A stretch of DNA of 64,000 bases from Bacillota bacterium. GTDB lineage: Bacteria; Bacillota; Clostridia; Christensenellales; Aristaeellaceae. A program made the position numbers and the translations under genes. Shown here piece by piece: positions 58,211-64,000 of this stretch (its first letter is position 1; every line of letters starts with the position of its first letter). The notes beneath the pieces are model-generated. The model saw only the letters and a program-made list of their open reading frames with translations. It did no database searches and had not been told where the DNA came from. The stretch is taken from NCBI GenBank assembly GCA_023413135.1, contig JAEZQK010000004.1, positions 1-64,000 on the forward strand, given 5' to 3'.

Positions 58211-59225
58211 GGTCATCCACCTCCTGCGCGTCAAGCGAATCTATGGCGGAATCGTCATCCTCCATAAGATCAAACATCATTGGCTCATCCGAAAGCTCAG
58301 CCTTTCTTTCCATCTCCGGGGGCATGGGCACAATGGCCGGCTGCTCCTTGTGGCCGAAAAGCCGCTGGTGCAACGGGCGCTTTTTTTCCTCGATGCTTTC
58401 TACCGGAGGTTCCGGGAAGGACGGGCCTTTCAAATCCGACTGCATCCTTTGCATCACCTGGGGCGCAGGCTGCTGCACCGGTTTTACGGCAGGCTGCACG
58501 CCGTTTACGGGAGGCGTCACCGCCCGGTCAATCCGTTCGACTCTTTCCGGTCTCTCCGACCTCTCCGCCCTCTCCACTGGCTGCGCGGGCCTTTCTACCG
58601 GCTGTACCGGCCTTGCGGGAGGCGGTGTTTCCACGGGAGCGGCCTTGGGGGTGCTTTGCAAAAGCGTGTCGGGCACGGAGTAGGGGCTTTTTTCCGCCTT
58701 GATGCTGGCGGTCTCCACTTCCACCTTCACTTCCTGCACATCGATGCCGGAGCAGGATGTGATGTATTGCTTGATCTGCTTTTGCAGCGTGCTCACCACC
58801 AGGGGAATGCTCACGCCGTTGGCAAGACCGATGCGCAAATCCACCACCACGCCATCGCGGGTGTTTTCAATGTGATTGCTGACAATCGTCAGTTCTTCAT
58901 GCTTGTCGACGCATTTTTGCACCAGGTTTTCCATGGCGTGGATGGAGATGCTCAGTTCCCCATGCTCCGTTTTCTGCACCACGAAGCCCTTTTTGCCCCG
59001 GCGCCTAAACAATAGGGATATGCTGTGGATGCCCAGCAGCACCATCACCGCACCCAAACCCAGCGCCACAAAAATGGGAAGACGGCCTATCTCCTTCACG
59101 GTCAGGGCGTTCAGCCAGTCGGCCGGGATACCTCTAAAGGCCCAAAGGAAAAAGACCAGCCCTGTTGCAAACAGCAAAAGCCCCGCCAATGCCGTCAGAA
59201 GACGGTCCAAAAAACGCACCTTCAC
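58197..59225 (-). CDS. amaP: Alkaline shock membrane anchor AmaP with a long Pro/charged tail
   Basis: A 342-residue protein. Two membrane helices near 8-28 and 52-75 (LLTALAGLLLFATGLVFFLW; LPIFVALGLGAVMVLLGIHS) are followed by the AmaP domain (GELSISIHAMENLVQKCVDK and GVVVDLRIGLANGVSIPLVV). AmaP in staphylococci anchors Asp23 to the membrane and is about 180 residues long. Here about 160 more residues follow: a Pro/Arg/Glu-rich linker (VERPAQPVERAERSERPERV) and an acidic end (MMFDLMEDDDSAIDSLDAQE). The GTG at 59225 has GGGGGAGG eight bases upstream; a GTG at 59243 is less likely. Confidence 0.88.
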   Translation of the reverse strand: MKVRFLDRLLTALAGLLLFATGLVFFLWAFRGIPADWLNALTVKEIGRLPIFVALGLGAVMVLLGIHSISLLFRRRGKKGFVVQKTEHGELSISIHAMENLVQKCVDKHEELTIVSNHIENTRDGVVVDLRIGLANGVSIPLVVSTLQKQIKQYITSCSGIDVQEVKVEVETASIKAEKSPYSVPDTLLQSTPKAAPVETPPPARPVQPVERPAQPVERAERSERPERVERIDRAVTPPVNGVQPAVKPVQQPAPQVMQRMQSDLKGPSFPEPPVESIEEKKRPLHQRLFGHKEQPAIVPMPPEMERKAELSDEPMMFDLMEDDDSAIDSLDAQEVDDHEEH

Positions 59226-59264
59226 GCGGTACACCTCCCCCACTTTTAAAAACGCAGCGTCTGG

Positions 59265-59298
59265 AAAACAAAAGCCACCGGCAGGCGCATCCTGCCGG
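59265..59298 (-). terminator. Hairpin between asp23 and amaP
   Basis: On the minus strand CCGGCAGG/CCTGCCGG with a five-base loop, then TGGCTTTTGTTTTCC. Partial termination here would give more Asp23 than AmaP. Confidence 0.75.
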
Positions 59299-59309
59299 CC
59301 GCTTTCACG

Positions 59310-59972
59310 TTATTCCTTCTTTTCTTCCTGCTTCTCTTCCACAGGTTCGTCGGGAAGGCCGGCCTCGTCCTCCGGCTCTTTGCCCAAAGCATCCGGATCG
59401 TCAAGGTCCTCCGCTTCATCCTCCGGCTCTAAAAGGTCACGCTCTTCCTCCATTTCATCCTCCACCAGCTCCACGGTGGCGGGAGGCACGGGCGCTTCTT
59501 CCTTTTGGGGCTCATTCTTTTCGGGAACCTGTTTGAACACCTCGCCGCTGGCCAGCGCCGCACTCTGCTGGCCCTTTTCCAGCGCCTTGTTTTCCTTTTC
59601 AAAGCTTACGCCCTGTACGTGCACATCCACGCGCACCACGCGCAGCCCGGTCATAGTCTCAATGGCCTTGCGCACATTCTCCTGCGCATCCCTGGCAGCC
59701 TTCTGGATGGGCGTGCCGTACTCGATGATCACGTATAGGTCCACAGAGGTCTCCTCGGTGCCCAGTTCCACCTTAACCCCGCGCGTTATGTTCCTGTTCC
59801 GGCCCAGTATGTCGGTCAGCCCGCCGCTGGTGCACATGCCGGCAATGCCTTCCACCTCGCTGGTGGCTACCCCGGCGATGATGGCGATGACCTCGTTGGC
59901 GTATGTAATGGAGCCTGTACTATCAATATCTTTTTCCACGTCCAGGGGAAGATTGTCTTTCTTTGAAGGCAT
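59310..59972 (-). CDS. Asp23/Gls24 family envelope stress protein with acidic tail
   Basis: A 220-residue protein. Residues about 15-125 are the Asp23 domain (GSITYANEVIAIIAGVATSE, then VELGTEETSVDLYVIIEYGT and IETMTGLRVVRVDVHVQGVS). The remaining 90 residues are strongly acidic (EMEEERDLLEPEDEAEDLDD and similar to the end), longer than in Staphylococcus Asp23. AAGGAGG precedes the ATG by nine bases. It is promoter-proximal to amaP and DUF2273 and presumably binds AmaP at the membrane. Confidence 0.92.
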   Translation of the reverse strand: MPSKKDNLPLDVEKDIDSTGSITYANEVIAIIAGVATSEVEGIAGMCTSGGLTDILGRNRNITRGVKVELGTEETSVDLYVIIEYGTPIQKAARDAQENVRKAIETMTGLRVVRVDVHVQGVSFEKENKALEKGQQSAALASGEVFKQVPEKNEPQKEEAPVPPATVELVEDEMEEERDLLEPEDEAEDLDDPDALGKEPEDEAGLPDEPVEEKQEEKKE

Positions 59973-60002
59973 ACCAAACGCACCTCCTTGCGGTTAAACA
60001 AC

Positions 60003-60031
60003 AGTATAACAGATTTCCATCTAAATGACAA
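60003..60031 (-). promoter_or_regulatory. Promoter of asp23
   Basis: On the minus strand TTGTCA, 17 bases, TATACT, 30 bases before the asp23 ATG. The -35 directly abuts a double hairpin element. Confidence 0.8.
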
Positions 60032-60079
60032 CCAGGGGTTCAACCCCTGGACCCCGCCAAAGGGACAAAGCCCCTTTGG
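60032..60079 (+). repeat. Double hairpin element, orphan copy 4
   Basis: CCAGGGG/CCCCTGG, linker ACCCCG, CCAAAGGG/CCCTTTGG, then AAACCCC. It has the same layout as the other copies but no gene ends before it; its left edge touches the asp23 -35. Between 60080 and 60235 I see nothing. Confidence 0.75.
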
Positions 60080-60235
60080 AAACCCCATATCAAGGGATGC
60101 ATAGAGCAAGGAAATCAGTTGCTCGTGTGTCCCCTAAAAGGATGCGATTTCTAATCAAACTGCGAAGCCGTATGCTGCCTGCTTATCTGCCAGGGATTGT
60201 GATTGCTTGGAAAACCCATTCATCTTTGCCTGAAT

Positions 60236-60293
60236 GCCGTAGGGGCGATTAATAATCGCCCCTACGGCGTTGTTTGTTTATTGACTTCTCTGC
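60236..60293. repeat. Dispersed palindromic repeat, copy C
   Basis: A 15-bp inverted repeat GCCGTAGGGGCGATT (60236-60250) and complement (60254-60268) with the tail GTTGTTTGTTTATTGACTTC, reaching to within five bases of the aspS stop. Confidence 0.82.
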
Positions 60294-60298
60294 AGCAG

Positions 60299-62086
60299 TT
60301 ATACTTCCGTCTTGATCTTCAGCAGCTTCAGTTGCTCTTCCTGCACCTGGGCCGGGGTGTCCATCATCAGGCAAGCACCGTTTTGTATTTTGGGGAAGGC
60401 CAGCACATCCCTAAGGCTTTCGGCACCCTTCAAAATCATCACCAGCCGGTCGATGCCGAAAGCGAAGCCGCCATGGGGCGGGGTGCCGTACTTGAAGGCC
60501 TCCAGCAGGAAACCAAAGCGGGTCCAGGCCTCCTCCTTGGTAAAGCCCAGCAGGCGGAACATGCGCTCCTGCAGGTCGCTGGCGTGGATGCGGATGCTGC
60601 CCGAGCCCATCTCGATGCCGTTCATGACCAGGTCGTACGCCTTGGCCCGTACGCGGCCGGGATCAGTCTCCATAAAATTGAAGTCCTCATCCATAGGGCT
60701 GGTGAAGGGATGGTGCATGGCCATGAAGCGGTTATCCTCCTCGCTCCACTCCAAGAGAGGGAACTCGGTGACCCAGAACAGGTTGTACTTTGAGCGGTCG
60801 ATGAGGCCAAGTTGCGCACCCAACTTCAAGCGCAGCTGGCCCAGGGCAGTAAGCGCGACGTACTTCTTGTCCGCAATCACGAACAGCGCGTCGCCCTTTT
60901 CCGCGCCCAATTTGTCCATCAGCTTTTGCATGCTGTCCCCGGCCATGGCTTTTGCAAAGGAGGAGCGCAGCGTGCCGTCGCTTTGGATGGCGGCCCAGGC
61001 AAGACCCTTCACATGATAGGTTTTCACGAATTCCGCAAGAGCATCCATCTCCTTGCGGGACAGCTTATCCGCCGCGCCTTTTAAACAAATGGCAACAACG
61101 CTTTTATTTTCCGCAAGGGCGCTTTCAAAAACAGTGAAGCCGCATCCCTTAACAACCTCACCCACGTCGGAAATGGGCATGTCAAAGCGCGTATCAGGCT
61201 TATCGGATCCATACGTTTCCATGGCATACTTCCAGGTCATGCGGGGCAGCGGAAGCTGGATGTCGATGTTCATCACGTCATTGAACACGGCTTTATAGGC
61301 ACGCTCCACCACACCCTGGATATCCTCCGGCTCAATAAAGGACATTTCCATGTCAAATTGCGTAAACTCCGGCTGGCGGTCGGCCCGGCCATCCTCGTCG
61401 CGGAAGCAGCGGGCTACCTGATAATACCGGTCCATGCCAGCCAGCATCAAAAGCTGCTTGTAAATTTGCGGGCTTTGGGGCAGCGCATAGAAGGTGCCGG
61501 GCTTCACGCGGGCAGGCACAAGATAGTCTCTCGCCCCTTCAGGGGTGGATTTCGTCAATATCGGGGTCTCGACCTCCACAAAGCCTTCTATATCCATGTG
61601 TTTCCGGAGTGTAGACACCACTTTGTGCCTGAATCGCAGCATCTCCTGCATGGCCGGGCGGCGCAGGTCGAGATACCTGTATTTCAGGCGCAGCGCCTCG
61701 GATTCCTTGGCGTCATCCTCGATATAGATGGGCGGCGTGTCGGCACGGTTGAGGATTTTGAGTTCCCGTACCATTACTTCCACTTTGCCGGTGGGCATCT
61801 TGTCGTTGACCGCATCTGAGGCGCGCAACGAAACGGTGCCCTTCACCGCCGCCACGAACTCGCCCCGCAGCTCTTCCGCCAAAGCAAAGGTCTTTTGATC
61901 GCAGGTGTTTACGTCAAACACCGCCTGCACGATGCCGGACCGGTCACGGAGCCACACGAACAGGATGCCGCCCAGGTTTCTGGCCCTTTGCACCCAGCCC
62001 ATCAGCGTTACTTCCTGATTGACCATGGTTTCGCGAATGTCGCCGCACATATGGCTGCGCTTCCAGCCACCTAAAAATTCCGCCAT
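60299..62086 (-). CDS. aspS: Aspartate--tRNA ligase
   Basis: A 595-residue class II synthetase of the bacterial type. N-terminal OB-fold anticodon domain (GWVQRARNLGGILFVWLRDR), motif 2 region YQVARCFRDEDGRADRQPEF, the GAD insertion, and motif 3 GFAFGIDRLVMIL. TPEGARDYLVPAR is a hallmark of AspRS. Whether it is discriminating or also charges tRNA-Asn is not decided. AAGGAGG lies eight bases before the ATG. It follows hisS in the same direction, the common Firmicute order. Confidence 0.97.
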   Translation of the reverse strand: MAEFLGGWKRSHMCGDIRETMVNQEVTLMGWVQRARNLGGILFVWLRDRSGIVQAVFDVNTCDQKTFALAEELRGEFVAAVKGTVSLRASDAVNDKMPTGKVEVMVRELKILNRADTPPIYIEDDAKESEALRLKYRYLDLRRPAMQEMLRFRHKVVSTLRKHMDIEGFVEVETPILTKSTPEGARDYLVPARVKPGTFYALPQSPQIYKQLLMLAGMDRYYQVARCFRDEDGRADRQPEFTQFDMEMSFIEPEDIQGVVERAYKAVFNDVMNIDIQLPLPRMTWKYAMETYGSDKPDTRFDMPISDVGEVVKGCGFTVFESALAENKSVVAICLKGAADKLSRKEMDALAEFVKTYHVKGLAWAAIQSDGTLRSSFAKAMAGDSMQKLMDKLGAEKGDALFVIADKKYVALTALGQLRLKLGAQLGLIDRSKYNLFWVTEFPLLEWSEEDNRFMAMHHPFTSPMDEDFNFMETDPGRVRAKAYDLVMNGIEMGSGSIRIHASDLQERMFRLLGFTKEEAWTRFGFLLEAFKYGTPPHGGFAFGIDRLVMILKGAESLRDVLAFPKIQNGACLMMDTPAQVQEEQLKLLKIKTEV

Positions 62087-62148
62087 AGGATTTTTCCTCC
62101 TTAGAAGTTTTCCTTCTCAAATACTCCGCAGATGGCTCCCGAAGGTTT

Positions 62149-62193
62149 CCAAAGGGCGACCGGAAAGCCCTTTGGTCGCGTCCGCAGACGCGA
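62149..62193 (-). repeat. Stop-abutting double hairpin element, copy 5
   Basis: On the minus strand, five bases after the hisS TAA: stem TCGCGTC/GACGCGA, then directly CCAAAGGGC/GCCCTTTGG and AAACC. The first stem has diverged in sequence but not in position. Confidence 0.65.
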
Positions 62194-62198
62194 AACCC

Positions 62199-63467
62199 TT
62201 ACTTACTCAGGAGTTCTGCAATCTTCGTTGTTGCATCAGAAATCGGAATTTCAACTTCTTCCCTGGTGCTCATGTTCCTGACCTTCACGACGCCCTTTTG
62301 CAGCTCATCCCCGCCCAGGATGGCAATGAGGGGAACATTCACCTTGTCAGCATACTTGAACTGGGCCTTCAGGCTTTTCCCCATGTGATCACAATCCGCC
62401 TTGATCCCCGATAACCGCAAAGACTGCACAAGCGTAAAGGCAGGAATCCGTGCTTCATCCCCCAGGCTGGCCACAAACACATCCAGCTGCCGGGATTTAT
62501 CAAGCTCGATGCCCTGGCTGTCCAGCAGCATCAAGATACGCTCCAGCCCCATGCCAAAGCCTACGCCGGGCATTTCCGGGCCGCCCAGTTCCTCCACCAG
62601 CCGGTCATACCGCCCGCCGCCGCAAACGGTCAGGTTGCCTTGGGGCGTTTTGGTGATCAGTTCAAACACCGTTTTGGTGTAGTAGTCCAGCCCGCGGACA
62701 ATGCGGCTGTCGATGGCATAAGGAATGTCAGCCGCCTTAAGGTAGGATTGCAGCTTTGCAAAGTGGTCCGCGCACTCATTGCAAAGCATATCCAGCATGC
62801 TTGGCGCGCCGGCCACCTGCTCCTTGCACTTTTCCTCCTTGCAGTCCAGCGCACGCAGGGGGTTCCTTTCAAACCGGTCCTGGCAGGCCTTGCACAGGCC
62901 GGATAACCGCTCACCAAGGAATTCCTTCAGCTTGGCATGATAGGCAGGCCGGCATTTGGGACAGCCGATGCTGTTGATGTTCACGGTAAGGTTCGTCACG
63001 CCCAATCCTTCCAGCATACGGAAGGCCAGGGCGATGATCTCCGCGTCCACCGACGGGCTCGGTGCGCCGAAGCACTCCAGGCCGAACTGGTGGTGTTCCC
63101 GGAACCGCCCGGATTGAGGCGCCTCGTACCGAAAAATGGGCGCGTTCAAATAGTACATTTTGCAGGGAAGCACATCGGCATACAGGTTGTGCTCGATCAG
63201 CGCCCGCACCGCCCCCGCTGTGCCCTCGGGCTTTAAGGTGATGGAACGGTCACCTTTATCCTTGAAGGTATACATTTCCTTTTGCACGATATCGGTGGTA
63301 TCCCCCACCCCACGCAAAAACAGCTCCGTATGCTCAAAAACCGGGGTGCGCACCTCCCGGTATCCCGCCTTGGCGGCGGTATCCCGCATGATTTGCTCCA
63401 GCGCCTGCCAGCGCCCGCTTTCCTTGGGCAACACATCCTTGGTGCCCCTTGGTGCCTGTGTCAGCAT
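62199..63467 (-). CDS. hisS: Histidine--tRNA ligase
   Basis: A 422-residue class II synthetase. Motifs: APRGTKDVLPKESGRWQALE at the start, FRYEAPQSGRFREHHQFGLE (motif 2), the histidine loop RGLDYYTKTVFE and GVGFGMGLERILMLL (motif 3). The insertion between motif 2 and the histidine loop holds several Cys pairs (CPKC, CKAC, CNEC), as in many Firmicute HisRS. GGGAGG lies eight bases before the ATG. aspS follows 112 bases downstream. Confidence 0.97.
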   Translation of the reverse strand: MLTQAPRGTKDVLPKESGRWQALEQIMRDTAAKAGYREVRTPVFEHTELFLRGVGDTTDIVQKEMYTFKDKGDRSITLKPEGTAGAVRALIEHNLYADVLPCKMYYLNAPIFRYEAPQSGRFREHHQFGLECFGAPSPSVDAEIIALAFRMLEGLGVTNLTVNINSIGCPKCRPAYHAKLKEFLGERLSGLCKACQDRFERNPLRALDCKEEKCKEQVAGAPSMLDMLCNECADHFAKLQSYLKAADIPYAIDSRIVRGLDYYTKTVFELITKTPQGNLTVCGGGRYDRLVEELGGPEMPGVGFGMGLERILMLLDSQGIELDKSRQLDVFVASLGDEARIPAFTLVQSLRLSGIKADCDHMGKSLKAQFKYADKVNVPLIAILGGDELQKGVVKVRNMSTREEVEIPISDATTKIAELLSK

Positions 63468-63503
63468 ATTGATTTCCTCCCTTGCGATATCTTCAAAGCA
63501 TGC

Positions 63504-64000
63504 TCATGATAGAGGCATGCGGTAACGGATCTCCCACACGGGCTGCCCGGCAAATTCCAGGCTCTTCCGCCCGCCATCCCTTGTAAAGCCGAAGCGCTCA
63601 TAGGCCGCTTGGGCCCGCAGATTCTCTTCCAGTGTCCATAAAACGCAATAGGCAAAGCCCATAGCTTTCAGTTCACCGGTAACAAAGTCCAAAATATGTG
63701 ATCCAAACCCCCGATGCCAGTATTCCGGCAGCACATACAGGGAAATAATTTCCCCAAATGCTTCCGAAAGATCCTCATCCCTGGTTTTCATAATGCTGGA
63801 CACACCGATGATCTGCCCGTCAAGCAACAGTACGACGGATTTGGGCATTCCTTCTTTGCCCAGGGTTTGACGGTAGCGGTCCTCCCACCAGGCGGGCATC
63901 AGCCCATCCAAAAAATCTTGGGGGATTATTCCCCGATAGGCCGCCTTCCAGGTATCTGCATACACCCGGCCCATGCCATGGATGTCCTCCACGGAAGCAT
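63504..64000 (-). CDS. GNAT family N-acetyltransferase, 5' end outside the window
   Basis: At least 165 residues of an acetyltransferase. YADTWKAAYRGIIPQDFLDG near the start and ISLYVLPEYWHRGFGSHILD (acetyl-CoA loop) with LRAQAAYERFGFTRDGG are typical. A GTG at 63992 could serve as start, but the frame continues to the window edge and family members have about ten residues before the VEDIHGM-type segment, so the true start is probably beyond 64000. Substrate unknown. Confidence 0.85.
   Translation of the reverse strand, partial: ASVEDIHGMGRVYADTWKAAYRGIIPQDFLDGLMPAWWEDRYRQTLGKEGMPKSVVLLLDGQIIGVSSIMKTRDEDLSEAFGEIISLYVLPEYWHRGFGSHILDFVTGELKAMGFAYCVLWTLEENLRAQAAYERFGFTRDGGRKSLEFAGQPVWEIRYRMPLS

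Noticed and set aside
1..64000. CRISPR arrays, tRNA or rRNA genes
   Set aside because: No regularly spaced direct repeats of 25-40 bases and no tRNA cloverleaf or rRNA segment was found by reading both strands.

Overview
The window looks like a stretch of chromosome from a GC-rich Clostridia-type Firmicute, probably an anaerobic gut or sediment organism. Supporting genes are a BofA-type sporulation regulator, flotillin FloA with NfeD, Asp23/AmaP/DUF2273, a CggR-controlled glycolytic operon, Rex, an Amt fused to P-II, a type III glutamine synthetase, YmaF and a clostridial-style XseA-XseB-IspA-NusB-FolD cluster. The genus cannot be fixed from the sequence. I see no tRNA, rRNA, CRISPR array, transposase or intact prophage.

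Layout. 1-8.2 kb: a giant membrane cyclic beta-1,2-glucan synthase-like protein. 8.2-10.7 kb: a PdxA2 plus DUF1537 kinase pair for four-carbon sugar acids, preceded by a short, possibly truncated gene. 10.9-13.0 kb: an ECF sigma factor with two tandem paralogous membrane proteins that are probably anti-sigma factors. 13.2-20.1 kb: YgiQ radical SAM protein, YmaF, an XRE regulator plus tiny ImmA-like protease divergent from a membrane HTH-like protein, GNAT, TetR and small hypotheticals. 20.2-22.8 kb: a secreted protein with two SH3 and six peptidoglycan-binding repeats. 22.9-23.7 kb: an AT-rich nucleoside phosphorylase that looks foreign. 23.9-30.4 kb: nitrogen assimilation, with amt-glnK fusion and glnN divergent from glnA plus an ANTAR regulator. 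30.9-35.5 kb: VOC, GNAT, rpmB and a glycine betaine (Opu) transporter. 35.6-43.5 kb: trmL, two tandem family-4 uracil-DNA glycosylases, nfeD-floA, a LytTR regulator, rex and a VanW protein.

43.9-48.9 kb: cggR-pgk-tpiA-gpmI, a lower-glycolysis operon without gap or eno, with a recognisable CggR-type operator. 49.1-52.6 kb: bofA, then thiI with its cysteine desulfurase (tRNA thiolation). 52.6-58 kb: PAP2-like protein, ispA, xseB, xseA, folD, a TsaD paralog and nusB, many overlapping by four bases. 58-60 kb: DUF2273, AmaP and Asp23 (envelope stress module). 60.3-64 kb: aspS, hisS and a GNAT gene that runs off the window.

The most unusual signals are non-coding. A family of paired hairpins sits directly on stop codons in a fixed orientation (four of five copies), and one orphan copy abuts the asp23 promoter. 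Several palindromic families built on GTAGGGGCGA and one MITE-like 126-bp element are dispersed between genes. The glnN leader can fold either into a long GNRA-capped hairpin or into a hexaloop hairpin plus an intrinsic terminator, and a degenerate ANTAR antiterminator protein is encoded next door. Sharp promoter/operator arrangements are visible at the XRE-ImmA module, the Opu operon and cggR.
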